A stretch of 64,000 nt of DNA, from positions 16,386-80,385 of the forward strand of contig CADBGN010000008.1 in assembly GCA_902794155.1 (NCBI GenBank), written 5' to 3'. The notes beneath the pieces are model-generated. The model was not told where the DNA came from and ran no database searches. It was given only the letters and a program-made list of their open reading frames with translations. The stretch comes from an uncultured Bacteroidia bacterium (GTDB lineage Bacteria > Bacteroidota > Bacteroidia > Bacteroidales > F082). The position numbers were made by a program, and so were the translations under genes. Of the stretch, positions 1 through 8,343 are shown in pieces (the first letter of the stretch is position 1; every line of letters starts with the position of its first letter).

Positions 1-18
1 ACTAAAGGCTCAACCCTA

Positions 19-81
19 GATTGCTTCGTCGTGCCTCCTCGCAAATCGAAGATTCGACGGAGTCAATGACGCAAAGCGTCA
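19..81. repeat. Intergenic palindromic repeat, TTGCTTCGT family, copy 1
   Basis: Sequence starting ATTGCTTCGTCGTGC and ending in the hairpin TGACGC-AAA-GCGTCA (67-81), with a smaller CGAA-GA-TTCG hairpin in the middle. A second diverged copy is present at 35348-35402 with the same order of words (TTGCTTCGT, CGCAAATC, ATTCGACGGAGTCAATGACGC). It lies just beyond the 3' end of murF-alr and could act as its terminator, although no T-run follows. Confidence 0.7.
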
Positions 82-101
82 ACTGAACAACTCCTAACTC
101 C

Positions 102-2585
102 TCATTCCTGATAGTAAACCCGCTTCACCCGCTGCGACACACGCGTCATGATCTCGTAAGGTATGGTCTGGCAGGCCTTGGCGATATCATTGATGTCGTG
201 CTCAGCATCGAAGATGACCACAGTGTCGCCTTCGGCAGCCTCCACATCAGTCAAGTCGAGCATGCACATGTCCATGCAAATATCGCCTACGATCTTCACA
301 GGTTTATCGTTCACGTAAAAGGTACCATTGCCATTGCCCAATAGGCGCGAGAGACCGTCGGCATAGCCGATGGGCACGATGCCGAGACGCATGTCGCGTT
401 CGGCATGGCCATGGCGGTTGTATCCGATGCTGTCGCCCGCCGGAATGTGCTTGATCTGGTTGATGGTCGTCTTAAGCGACACCACTGGCTGCAGCAAGCC
501 CTTATCAGCCTCGCAGGTGGGCACGCCATACAAGCCAATGCCCAACCGTACCATGTCGAACTGGTACTGCGGGAAACGCGAGATGCCTGCCGTATTGAGA
601 ATGTGTCGGATGACGTGCGGGAAGGCCTCAGCTATCATCTGGCTACCCTCCTCGAAGTTATGGATCTGGCTCAAGGTGAACTCGTCCTCGGCAGGGTTGT
701 CGGCCGTGGCCAAATGCGAGAATACACTCCTCACGTGGAGCATGGGGTTGGCTTGGATGCGACGGATGAGCTCGGGCAGTTCGTCTTTCGAGAAGCCCAA
801 GCGGTGCATGCCCGTGTCGAGCTTGATATGCACATTCAGCGGATGCGCCTCGGGCAAGGCGAGATTCTCAATGGCCCGTTCGATGAATTCCAAGTTGCGG
901 AAGCTGAACACCTCAGGCTCCAAGTGATACTTGATGATGTTGTCGTAGCTATTCACCTCAGGGCTCATCACCATGATGGGCAGGTTGATGCCCGCACGGC
1001 GCAACTCCACGCCCTCGTCGGCGAAGGCCACAGTGAGATAATCGACATTATGGAATTGCAGGATATTCGACACCTCAAGGTTGCCACTACCATAGCCGAA
1101 GGCCTTCACCATCACCATGAGCTTGGTTTCAGGCTTGATCTTCGATCGGAAGTGGTTGAGGTTGCTCACCAAATGGTTGAAGTTGATTTCAAGCACAGTC
1201 TCGTGCGCCTTTTCCTGCAGCTCCATGCCAATCTGCTCGAATTCAAAGGCGCGGGCACCCTTCAGCAAGATCGTCTGGTTGTTGAACTTGGAGAAGGGGA
1301 AATGTGCCAAGAAGTCGGCCACATTGGGGTAGAAATAAGATTCCAAGTCGAACTTGCTGGATTGGCGCGAGATGCCCTCACCGATACCAATGAGCATGTC
1401 GACGCCCTTGGCCTTCAAAAGCTGGGCGATTTCGTCATAAAGGTCCATCTCGTTGCGGCCACTCTGCAAGATGTCGGACAGAATGACCACATTGCGTTGG
1501 TGCTGATGCTGCTGCCTCAACACATCCAAGGCGATGGAGAGCGAATTGACATCGGAGTTGTAATAGTCGTTGATAATGGTGCAATTGTTCATGCCTGCCT
1601 TGATCTCCAGACGCATGGCGATGGAGGTCAACGACATCAGCCTGCTGGCAATGAGCTCTGGGCTCATCTTCATCAACAGCCCCACGGCAATGCAGTGGAT
1701 GGCATTCTCGATGGAAGCGGCATCGGTGAAAGGGATGGTGAACGGCATCAGGGCATCGTGGTAGCAGCATTGCACCACAGTCTGCTTTTCGCCAATCGTG
1801 ACCTCCTTGATGAAGAGGTCGGCCTCATCGAACTTTCGGCTCCAAGTGAACAGCTTCACCTTCGAGGCCATGCCCGAGCGGATGACCACCTGCTGGATCT
1901 CGGAATAATCCATGCAATAGACCAGCGACTCGGCCTTGGTAAAGAGGTTCATCTTCTCCCCTACCTTTTGTGCGCGGTTGATAAAGTTCTCCTCGTGGGC
2001 TTGTCCAATGTTGGTAAACACACCTATGGTGGGACGAATGATGTCTTGCAGTGCCATCATCTCATCAGGCTCTGAAATGCCGGCCTCGAAGATGGCCAGT
2101 TCATCATTCTCGTTCATCTGCCACACCGAGAGCGGCACGCCCACCTGCGAGTTGTAGCTCTTGGGGCTGCGCACAATGCTGTAGTCGGGGCTCAGCATCT
2201 GATAGAGCCATTCCTTGACGATAGTCTTGCCGTTGCTGCCCGTAATGCCTATGACAGGGATGTCGAACTGCTGGCGGTGATAGGAAGCCAAGGCCTGCAA
2301 TGCCTTTAAGGTGTTTGTCACAACGACAAACGAAGCGCCCGGGCAGGCGGTCACCGGCTGTTGACTCACCACAAAGGCACGTACACCTCTTTCATAAAGA
2401 TCTTCGATATACTTATGGCCGTCGTTACGATGGCTCTTTAAGGCAAAAAATAGGGCTTGGCTTGGATCCATCAAGTGGCGACTGTCGATAAGCAAATCAC
2501 TGATTTTGCGCTCAACCTGTGCTCCGACAATCTGTCCGCCAACGACTTCCGCAACCTTCTGCAAGGAATAAAACTGATGCTGCAT
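102..2585 (-). CDS. murF-alr: Bifunctional UDP-MurNAc-tripeptide:D-Ala-D-Ala ligase / alanine racemase
   Basis: An 827-residue fusion of two cytoplasmic peptidoglycan-precursor enzymes. The N-terminal half is MurF-like: the ATP-binding loop GITGSNGKT lies at about residues 113-121, followed by Mur-ligase central and C-terminal domains to about residue 455. The C-terminal half is a PLP-dependent alanine racemase; the Schiff-base lysine is K494 in VKAFGYGSG, and the active-site region GYADGLSRLLGNG follows near the end. The fusion makes D-alanine and then adds D-Ala-D-Ala to the UDP-MurNAc-tripeptide, and is a known arrangement in Bacteroidota, so it is not an artefact. The ATG at 2585 is used because it lies 14-20 nt from a TACCTTTG promoter box in the divergent palindrome shared with pssA. 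Confidence 0.95.
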   Translation of the reverse strand: MQHQFYSLQKVAEVVGGQIVGAQVERKISDLLIDSRHLMDPSQALFFALKSHRNDGHKYIEDLYERGVRAFVVSQQPVTACPGASFVVVTNTLKALQALASYHRQQFDIPVIGITGSNGKTIVKEWLYQMLSPDYSIVRSPKSYNSQVGVPLSVWQMNENDELAIFEAGISEPDEMMALQDIIRPTIGVFTNIGQAHEENFINRAQKVGEKMNLFTKAESLVYCMDYSEIQQVVIRSGMASKVKLFTWSRKFDEADLFIKEVTIGEKQTVVQCCYHDALMPFTIPFTDAASIENAIHCIAVGLLMKMSPELIASRLMSLTSIAMRLEIKAGMNNCTIINDYYNSDVNSLSIALDVLRQQHQHQRNVVILSDILQSGRNEMDLYDEIAQLLKAKGVDMLIGIGEGISRQSSKFDLESYFYPNVADFLAHFPFSKFNNQTILLKGARAFEFEQIGMELQEKAHETVLEINFNHLVSNLNHFRSKIKPETKLMVMVKAFGYGSGNLEVSNILQFHNVDYLTVAFADEGVELRRAGINLPIMVMSPEVNSYDNIIKYHLEPEVFSFRNLEFIERAIENLALPEAHPLNVHIKLDTGMHRLGFSKDELPELIRRIQANPMLHVRSVFSHLATADNPAEDEFTLSQIHNFEEGSQMIAEAFPHVIRHILNTAGISRFPQYQFDMVRLGIGLYGVPTCEADKGLLQPVVSLKTTINQIKHIPAGDSIGYNRHGHAERDMRLGIVPIGYADGLSRLLGNGNGTFYVNDKPVKIVGDICMDMCMLDLTDVEAAEGDTVVIFDAEHDINDIAKACQTIPYEIMTRVSQRVKRVYYQE

Positions 2586-2597
2586 AAATCGATTTAG

Positions 2598-2650
2598 ATT
2601 TTGTGCAAAGGTAGCGCTTTTTTGAAAAAAGCGCTACCTTTGCACAAAAT
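2598..2650. promoter_or_regulatory. 53-bp palindromic divergent promoter between murF-alr and pssA
   Basis: Two perfect 26-bp arms (2598-2623 and 2625-2650) around a single central G. Each arm carries the Bacteroidota -7 box TACCTTTG, at 2635-2642 on the plus strand and 2613-2606 on the minus strand, so the promoter is mirror-symmetric. Predicted transcription starts about 7 nt downstream give very short leaders for both genes. No matching -33 TTTG at normal spacing is obvious. The perfect symmetry suggests either a dyad operator or a cruciform-prone element. Confidence 0.75.
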
Positions 2651-2658
2651 AAAACACC

Positions 2659-3387
2659 ATGTCCATCAAGCAACACATCCCCAACGCCATCACCTGCGGC
2701 AACCTGGTATCGGGCTGCATGTCCGTCCTTTTCATCGCCTGTGGAATGCCCGTCAAGGCGGCTGTCATGATTTTCGTGGCAGGGCTCTTCGACTTCTTCG
2801 ACGGCTTTGCTGCACGCATGCTCCATGCCAAATCGCCCATCGGTGCCGACCTTGACTCGTTGGCCGACGTGGTAGCATCGGGAGTCGCACCTGGTTTCAT
2901 CATGTATTGGTTGATGGTACGCGCCACCGACCTGCCCGATGTCAGGTGGATGGGCATCAGCATCTTGCCTTGCTTGGCATTCTTATTGCCCGTATTTTCG
3001 GCCATCCGCTTGGCCAAATTCAACGTCGACGACACGCAAAAGACTTCGTTCCGCGGACTGCCCGCTCCAGGAATGGCCATCTTCATCGCCTCGTTGCCCT
3101 TGGCGCTCAGCCAAGTGGGGCACCTCACCGATGGCGTCTTGGGCTATTGGGCCTGCCTCGGCTTCACCTTGGTGTTCTCATTCATGATGGTGAGCCGCCT
3201 GCGTTTCTTCTCGTTCAAGATGAAATCGGCAAAATGGAAAGGCAACGAAGTCAGATGGATTTTCCTCATCGTTGCCGTAGTTGCGGTGGCCGTCTTCCGC
3301 TTGGTGGCCCTGCCTTTCGTGATGGTGCTTTATATGTTGCTTTCAGTGTTTTTCGCGGAAGGGATAGAGCATAAAACACACGAATAG
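2659..3387 (+). CDS. pssA: CDP-diacylglycerol--serine O-phosphatidyltransferase
   Basis: An integral membrane CDP-alcohol phosphatidyltransferase of 242 residues that makes phosphatidylserine, the precursor of phosphatidylethanolamine, from CDP-diacylglycerol and serine. The family signature D-G-x2-A-R-x8-G-x3-D-x3-D is intact in the stretch starting DGFAARML and ending GADLDSLAD (about residues 49-71), which carries the catalytic aspartates. Multiple hydrophobic segments follow, as expected for a six- to eight-helix membrane enzyme. It is transcribed away from murF-alr from one half of the palindromic promoter and ends only 6 bp before the convergent PIN toxin gene. Assignment to the serine rather than glycerol-phosphate branch rests on overall likeness to Bacteroidota PssA. 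Confidence 0.9.
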   Translation: MSIKQHIPNAITCGNLVSGCMSVLFIACGMPVKAAVMIFVAGLFDFFDGFAARMLHAKSPIGADLDSLADVVASGVAPGFIMYWLMVRATDLPDVRWMGISILPCLAFLLPVFSAIRLAKFNVDDTQKTSFRGLPAPGMAIFIASLPLALSQVGHLTDGVLGYWACLGFTLVFSFMMVSRLRFFSFKMKSAKWKGNEVRWIFLIVAVVAVAVFRLVALPFVMVLYMLLSVFFAEGIEHKTHE

Positions 3388-3393
3388 AAAACC

Positions 3394-3807
3394 TTATTCT
3401 CTACAAACAGCAACAAACTCTGCTGGAGTCATAACAGGTATTCCAATCGCAGAAAAACCTTTCTTATCTCGTGTAATAATAACATCAGGATTAAACGAAG
3501 TGGCAGAAACATATTGTACAGCATCCTCAAAGTCAATAGGTCTGAGTGAAATAGCATTTAGAATAACATTTCTGTCAATTGAACTGATCAACAACATTTT
3601 ACATAAATCATCGATTTTGGGAAGCATGATTTCATTTGAGAACTGTTTTTTAAGGATATAGGCACAATTCACAATGGTCAAAGAAGAAACAACAATATCT
3701 ATCTTTCCCAATTTCCCCATTTCAAAGAGAATTGCGGCATCATTAAAAAAAGGCTTTCGTTTGCCTAAAAAATCAACAACAACATTCGTATCAATAAACA
3801 ATCTCAT
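3394..3807 (-). CDS. PIN-domain toxin (VapC-like ribonuclease)
   Basis: A 137-residue PIN-domain protein. The N-terminal acidic motif is LFIDTNVVVDFLG, and further acidic residues sit in DFEDAVQY and in ITRDKKGF near the C-terminus, matching the Mg2+-binding carboxylates of PIN ribonucleases. An in-frame ATG six codons upstream exists, but the ATG at 3807 is preferred because it overlaps the stop codon of the upstream antitoxin gene as ATGA, the usual coupling of such modules. The pair is clearly more AT-rich than pssA and lptB on either side, which suggests acquisition by transfer. The RNA target cannot be read from sequence. Confidence 0.85.
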   Translation of the reverse strand: MRLFIDTNVVVDFLGKRKPFFNDAAILFEMGKLGKIDIVVSSLTIVNCAYILKKQFSNEIMLPKIDDLCKMLLISSIDRNVILNAISLRPIDFEDAVQYVSATSFNPDVIITRDKKGFSAIGIPVMTPAEFVAVCRE

Positions 3808-4076
3808 TGCGCCATCTCCTCCCACATCATTTCAATTTCCTTGTCAAAGTCGAAATCTTCAGGCAATGTGCCGCAAACCAAATCAAGCACTTCCTGTGAA
3901 ACCTTGAAATCCTTACCAATTTTCGGAAATTCCAACTCCTTTCTCGACATTTCTTCAACATTCTCCTCTTTCTCAGAACTTTCCAACAACCTTTCAGCCA
4001 ACCAGCGTTGGTTACTTGCCGTCAAAGAAAGCCCTTGCAGATAATTCCACAAATTGTTCATCGAAATTGTATTCAT
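3804..4076 (-). CDS. Antitoxin partner of the PIN toxin
   Basis: A 90-residue, acidic, mostly helical protein beginning MNTISMNNLWNYLQ; the second methionine (codon 6) is an alternative start. The N-terminal region (residues 6-30, NNLWNYLQGLSLTASNQRWL) is of a type I associate with small Bacteroidales proteins encoded directly before PIN toxins, and the C-terminal acidic tail EIEMMWEEM is a plausible toxin-binding segment. It overlaps the toxin gene by 4 bp. No ribbon-helix-helix or AbrB fold is obvious, so whether it binds DNA to autoregulate is unknown. Function is inferred from position. Confidence 0.7.
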   Translation of the reverse strand: MNTISMNNLWNYLQGLSLTASNQRWLAERLLESSEKEENVEEMSRKELEFPKIGKDFKVSQEVLDLVCGTLPEDFDFDKEIEMMWEEMAQ

Positions 4077-4136
4077 TTCATTCTGTTTTAGTTACATCTG
4101 CAAAAATACATATATTTTCAAATTCATGCCATCTTT

Positions 4137-4874
4137 TTACATCTCTTTCTTGTGCAAAATGAAATTATGCCCCAGATACACCTCGCGGACGTGCTCGTCG
4201 GCAGCCAGCTGCTCGGGTGAGCCCGACATGAGCACCTTGCCATCAAAGAGCAAATAGGCGCGGTCGGTGATACTCAGCGTCTCATGCACGTTGTGGTCGG
4301 TGATGAGCACACCGATGTTTTTGCGCTTCAGCTTGAAGATGATGCGCTGGATGTCCTCCACGGCGATGGGGTCGACGCCTGCGAAAGGCTCGTCCAAAAG
4401 GATGAAGTTGGGGTCGACGGCCAAGGCACGGGCGATCTCGGTACGTCGACGCTCGCCACCTGAGAGCTGTATGCCCTTGCTCTTACGCACATGTTGCAGG
4501 CCGAACTCGTCGAGCAGGCCCTCTAGCTTTTCGGCTTGCTGTTGTTTACTGAGTCCTTTCTTGAACTGCATCACCGAGGCGATGTTGTCCTCCACCGTCA
4601 TCTGTCGGAACACCGAGGCTTCCTGCGCCAGATAGCCGATGCCAATCTGCGCACGGCGGTACATAGGCAGGTCGGAGATGTCCTGATCGTCGAGATACAC
4701 CTTGCCGGAATACGGCTTGATGAGCCCCACCACCATATAGAACGTGGTCGTCTTGCCCGCCCCGTTGGGCCCCAGCAGACCGACAATCTCGCCTTGCTCC
4801 AATTCAACATTCACCTGGTTGACCACAGTGCGCTGACCGTATTTCTTGACCAAATCTTCTGTTCGCAGCTTCAT
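4137..4874 (-). CDS. lptB: LPS export ABC transporter ATP-binding protein
   Basis: A 245-residue ABC ATPase that powers lipopolysaccharide extraction from the inner membrane by the LptBFGC complex. Walker A is GPNGAGKTT (about 35-43), the ABC signature is LSGGERRRTEIARAL, Walker B is FILLDEPFAGVDP and the switch histidine lies in LITDHNVHETL. The LptB-typical YLAQEASVFR motif in the Q-loop region supports LptB over a generic ABC protein. It lies downstream of kdsD on the same strand (135-bp gap), linking two steps of LPS biogenesis. Confidence 0.93.
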   Translation of the reverse strand: MKLRTEDLVKKYGQRTVVNQVNVELEQGEIVGLLGPNGAGKTTTFYMVVGLIKPYSGKVYLDDQDISDLPMYRRAQIGIGYLAQEASVFRQMTVEDNIASVMQFKKGLSKQQQAEKLEGLLDEFGLQHVRKSKGIQLSGGERRRTEIARALAVDPNFILLDEPFAGVDPIAVEDIQRIIFKLKRKNIGVLITDHNVHETLSITDRAYLLFDGKVLMSGSPEQLAADEHVREVYLGHNFILHKKEM

Positions 4875-4878
4875 TTTT

Positions 4879-5009
4879 AGTTGTTCAGTTATTCAGTTGT
4901 TTAGTTGTTCAGTGGCTGCTGGCTATTGGCTACTGGCTACTGGCAGTTCCATGTAAAAGGAAGTTCTTTCCTTCTGTTGAGATTGCCAGAGGCCAAAAGC
5001 CAGAGGCCA
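4879..5009. repeat. Degenerate octad/heptad repeat blocks in inverted arrangement
   Basis: Four 8-bp units of type AGTTGTTC (4879-4910) are followed by four 7-bp units of type GGCTACT (4914-4941). A third block at 4985-5009 holds 7-bp units of type TGGCCTC/TGGCTTT in the opposite orientation. The blocks fill the spacer between kdsD and lptB and could fold into an imperfect hairpin. They belong to the same architectural class as the arrays at 10472, 14649, 19496, 21334 and 51493. Confidence 0.65.
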
Positions 5010-5975
5010 TTAAAATATTCCTTCTTTCAAAATATCATGCAAATGAATAATCCCCAAATATTTTCCTTCATGCACCACAGGCAATTGGGTGATACTGTTT
5101 GCTCTCATTTTGTGCAGGGCATCGACGACCAAAGCCTCCGCATCGATGGTCTTGGGGTTGGAGGTCATGATCTGCGAGGCCTTCACCTGCTCGGTGTTTG
5201 GGTATTTCATCAGCATACGACGTAAGTCGCCGTCAGTGATAATGCCCAACAGGCGTTCGTCCTGCATCACCACGGTAGCACCCAAACGTTTGTGGGTCAT
5301 CTCGATGATGACACGGGTGAGGCTGTCGTCGGGTCCCACCTCGGGACGTTCGTTGTTGACGTAAAGATCCTTCACACGTAGGTAGAGCTGTTTGCCGAGG
5401 GCACCACCAGGATGGAACTTGGCGAAGTCGGCGGTGGAGAAGCCGCGACACTTCATCAATATCAGTGCCAAGGCATCGCCCATGACAAGTTGGGCCGTGG
5501 TGCTGCTTGTCGGGGCCAGGCTGCCTGGCATGGCTTCTTCGTCGACGGTCACGTCGAGGACGAAGTCGGCCTGCGTAGCAAGATACGACTGCCGATTACC
5601 TACCATGGCCACGATCTTGTTGCCTCTCAACTTGATGAGCGGCACCAGCATCTTGATCTCAGGCGTCTCGCCACTCTTCGAGAGAATGACCACGATGTCG
5701 TCCTCACGCACGATGCCCAAATCGCCGTGGATGGCATCGGCGGCGTGCATAAACACGGCAGTGGTGCCTGTCGAGTTCATCGTGGCCACAATCTTCTGCG
5801 CGATGAGAGCACTCTTCCCGATGCCTGAAAACACAAGATTGCCCTTGTTCTCGAGAATCAAAGCCACGATTTCGGCGAAACTGTCGTCAAGCCTGGCTTT
5901 TAGCCTATTGATTGCACTCGATTCATTATCAATAATTTGAGCCGCAAATTGAATTATTTCTCCATTTTTTGTCAT
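5010..5975 (-). CDS. kdsD: Arabinose-5-phosphate isomerase (KpsF/GutQ family)
   Basis: A 321-residue cytoplasmic enzyme converting ribulose-5-phosphate to arabinose-5-phosphate, the first step to Kdo for LPS. The N-terminal SIS domain (about 25-180) contains VFSGIGKSALIAQKIVATM, HAADAIHGDLG and SKSGETPEI, the sugar-phosphate binding loops. Two CBS motifs follow (about 200-321). The metal-binding or catalytic histidine region KFHPGGALGK is present. Length is standard for KdsD. The neighbouring lptB acts later in the same pathway. Confusion with GutQ is possible from sequence alone, but the housekeeping LPS context favours KdsD. Confidence 0.92.
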   Translation of the reverse strand: MTKNGEIIQFAAQIIDNESSAINRLKARLDDSFAEIVALILENKGNLVFSGIGKSALIAQKIVATMNSTGTTAVFMHAADAIHGDLGIVREDDIVVILSKSGETPEIKMLVPLIKLRGNKIVAMVGNRQSYLATQADFVLDVTVDEEAMPGSLAPTSSTTAQLVMGDALALILMKCRGFSTADFAKFHPGGALGKQLYLRVKDLYVNNERPEVGPDDSLTRVIIEMTHKRLGATVVMQDERLLGIITDGDLRRMLMKYPNTEQVKASQIMTSNPKTIDAEALVVDALHKMRANSITQLPVVHEGKYLGIIHLHDILKEGIF

Positions 5976-6016
5976 CTTTTCTCAAAAATTACTTGCGCCG
6001 TATAGGTGAAATGCTA

Positions 6017-6024
6017 TAACTTTG
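6017..6024 (+). promoter_or_regulatory. Candidate -7 promoter box for recQ
   Basis: TAACTTTG matches the Bacteroidota TAnnTTTG box. It lies about 105 bp before the recQ start chosen here and overlaps the longest possible open frame start at 6022, arguing against that upstream start. Confidence 0.5.
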
Positions 6025-6129
6025 TGTTTGCTGATTTGGGAGCGGAAATGCTCTCTGGCAATAACGCAGTTTTTCAATTCAGATTGCAAAATAACGCAAA
6101 AATTCGGACAATACCAAAAGGAGATCGTC

Positions 6130-8337
6130 ATGGCAAAAAAAGCAGACCTTGAGATTCACAAGCTACTGAAGAATGTTTTCGGTTTCGACCAGTTCAAGGG
6201 GAACCAGGAAGAGATTATCAAAAGCATCCTAGGCGGCAACAACACCTTCGTCTTGATGCCTACGGGTGGTGGTAAGTCGTTGTGCTACCAGCTGCCGGCG
6301 TTGATGTCGAAAGGCACGGCTATCGTCGTCTCGCCGCTCATCGCCTTGATGAAAAACCAAGTCGACATGATCCGCAACTTCGGCACGGAGCTGGGCATCG
6401 CGCATGTGATGAACTCGTCGCTCTCGAAAGCCGAGCTGATGGAGGTGAAGGAAGACCTGAAGAGCGGCAAGACCAAGCTGCTCTATGTGGCTCCCGAGTC
6501 GCTAACCAAAGACGAGACCACCGAGTTCCTGCGCGGCCTCAAGATTTCGTTCGTCGCCATCGACGAGGCACACTGCATCTCAGAATGGGGCCACGACTTC
6601 CGTCCTGAATACCGCCGTCTGCGTCCCATCATCAACGCCATCGGCGACAACCTCCCCATCATCGCCCTCACCGCCACCGCCACGGTGAAGGTGCAGAACG
6701 ACATCATGAAAAACCTTGAGATCATGGACGCCAAGGTCTTCAAGTCGTCGTTCGATCGCCCGAATTTGTATTACGAAGTACGACCCAAGACCAAAGATGT
6801 CATCAAGGACATCATCAAATATATCAAGCAGAACCCAGGCAAGTCAGGCATCGTGTACTGCCTCAGCCGCAAGAAGGTGGAGGAGCTGGCCGAGACGCTC
6901 GCCGTCAACGGCATCCGCGCCCTGCCCTACCACGCCGGCCTCGACAGCCAGACGCGCAAGGAGAACCAAGACAAGTTCCTCATGGAGGAAGTCGACGTCA
7001 TCGTGGCCACCATCGCCTTCGGCATGGGCATTGACAAGCCCGACGTGCGCTTCGTCATCCACCACGACATCCCCAAGAGCCTCGAAGGCTACTACCAGGA
7101 GACCGGTCGTGCGGGTCGCGACGGCGGCGAAGGCAATTGCATCGCCTTCTACGACTATGAGGACATCCATAAGCTGGAGAAGTTCAACAAAGGCAAGAAC
7201 GTCGCCGAGCAAGAGATTGCACGCGAACTGCTCAACGAGACAGTGACATACGCCGAGTCGGCCGTCTGCCGTCACCGCCTGCTGCTGCATTATTTTGGTG
7301 AGGAATATAATAAGGAGAACTGCGGATCGTGCGACAACTGCCGCTCACCCAAGGAGAAATTCGACGGCAAGGAAGACCTTAAGCTCGTCCTCGAAGCCGT
7401 GGAAGACACCAAGCAGCTCTTCAAGACCAAACACATCGCCGAGCTGCTGGCCGGCAAACTCACCGGCGACATCAAGGCCGCCAAACAGGAGAACAACGAG
7501 TTCTTCGGCGCCGGCGACGAACACGACGACAAGTATTGGACCGCCGTCATCCGTCAGGCCTTGGTCAACAAGCTGCTGTCGAAGGACATCGAGAACTACG
7601 GCATCCTGAAGATTACCAAGGAAGGCAAGGCTTTCATCAAGAAGCCTTACACCATCATGCTGGTCAAAGACCACGACTATGAAGGCTCCGAGGACGACGA
7701 TCCCGAGACCATGGCCGCCATGGGCGCCAACAAGGACGGCGGCGCCGACAAGACCCTCTTCGCCCTGCTGAAAGACCTGCGCAAGACCATCGCCAAACAG
7801 AACGGCCTGCCGCCTTTCGTCATCTTCCAAGACCCGTCGCTCGAGGACATGGCCATCCAATACCCCATCACCAAGGAGGAGATGACCCAAATCGCGGGCG
7901 TGGGCGCGGGCAAGGCCGAAAAATTCGGCGAGCCCTTCATCAAGCTCATCAAGGAATACGTGGAGGAGAACGAGATCACCCGCCCCAACGACATGGTGGT
8001 GAAGTCGGTGGTCAACAACTCAGCACTGAAGATTGGTATCATCCAGAACATCGATAAGAAGATCCCGCTGGAGGACATCGCCTACGGCAAAGGGTTGGAG
8101 TTCGACGAGTTGCTGTCGGAGATCGAGAGCATCGTGTCGAGCGGCACCCACCTCGACATCAACTATTACATCGAGGATAACATCGACATCTACCACCAGG
8201 AGGACATCTTGGACTATTTCCACGAGGCCGAGTCGGACGACGTGAAGAAGGCCCTCGAGGAGCTGGGCGAGGATGAATACAACGAAGAGGAAGTGCGCCT
8301 GATGCGCATCAAGTTCCTGTCGGATGTCGGCAACTGA
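6130..8337 (+). CDS. recQ: ATP-dependent DNA helicase RecQ
   Basis: A 735-residue superfamily 2 helicase with 3'-5' polarity in recombination and repair. The Q-motif region FGFDQFKGNQEEII, Walker A MPTGGGKSLCYQLP, DEAH box AIDEAHCISEWGHDFRPEY, motif III TATATV and the arginine-finger motif QETGRAGRDG are intact. The zinc-binding cysteines CRHRLLLHYFGE...CGSCDNC follow, then a winged-helix RQC region, an HRDC domain (LLKDLRKTIAKQNGLPPFVI) and a C-terminal helix-turn-helix extension of about 110 residues common in Bacteroidota RecQ. The ATG at 6130 is chosen because it has a strong AAGGAG sequence upstream, unusual in this window, and begins MAKKADLEIHKLLK at the domain boundary. Confidence 0.95.
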   Translation: MAKKADLEIHKLLKNVFGFDQFKGNQEEIIKSILGGNNTFVLMPTGGGKSLCYQLPALMSKGTAIVVSPLIALMKNQVDMIRNFGTELGIAHVMNSSLSKAELMEVKEDLKSGKTKLLYVAPESLTKDETTEFLRGLKISFVAIDEAHCISEWGHDFRPEYRRLRPIINAIGDNLPIIALTATATVKVQNDIMKNLEIMDAKVFKSSFDRPNLYYEVRPKTKDVIKDIIKYIKQNPGKSGIVYCLSRKKVEELAETLAVNGIRALPYHAGLDSQTRKENQDKFLMEEVDVIVATIAFGMGIDKPDVRFVIHHDIPKSLEGYYQETGRAGRDGGEGNCIAFYDYEDIHKLEKFNKGKNVAEQEIARELLNETVTYAESAVCRHRLLLHYFGEEYNKENCGSCDNCRSPKEKFDGKEDLKLVLEAVEDTKQLFKTKHIAELLAGKLTGDIKAAKQENNEFFGAGDEHDDKYWTAVIRQALVNKLLSKDIENYGILKITKEGKAFIKKPYTIMLVKDHDYEGSEDDDPETMAAMGANKDGGADKTLFALLKDLRKTIAKQNGLPPFVIFQDPSLEDMAIQYPITKEEMTQIAGVGAGKAEKFGEPFIKLIKEYVEENEITRPNDMVVKSVVNNSALKIGIIQNIDKKIPLEDIAYGKGLEFDELLSEIESIVSSGTHLDINYYIEDNIDIYHQEDILDYFHEAESDDVKKALEELGEDEYNEEEVRLMRIKFLSDVGN

Positions 8338-8343
8338 TGAAAG

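Noticed and set aside
405..2075. Long open frame (556 codons) on the plus strand opposite murF-alr
   Set aside because: It is antisense to a gene with intact ligase and racemase motifs, and its translation has the low-complexity His/Leu/Val/Asp composition typical of antisense frames.
102..2585. MurF-Alr fusion as a novel gene fusion
   Set aside because: This fusion is an established feature of Bacteroidota and not new.
2598..2650. Palindrome as an assembly fold-back artefact
   Set aside because: Different genes with intact motifs lie on each side and symmetry stops exactly after 26 bp per arm; a fold-back would mirror longer stretches. Read data would still be the final check.
6022..6129. 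36-codon N-terminal extension of recQ
   Set aside because: It begins inside a TAACTTTG promoter box, lacks helicase-family sequence, and a strong AAGGAG precedes the ATG at 6130.
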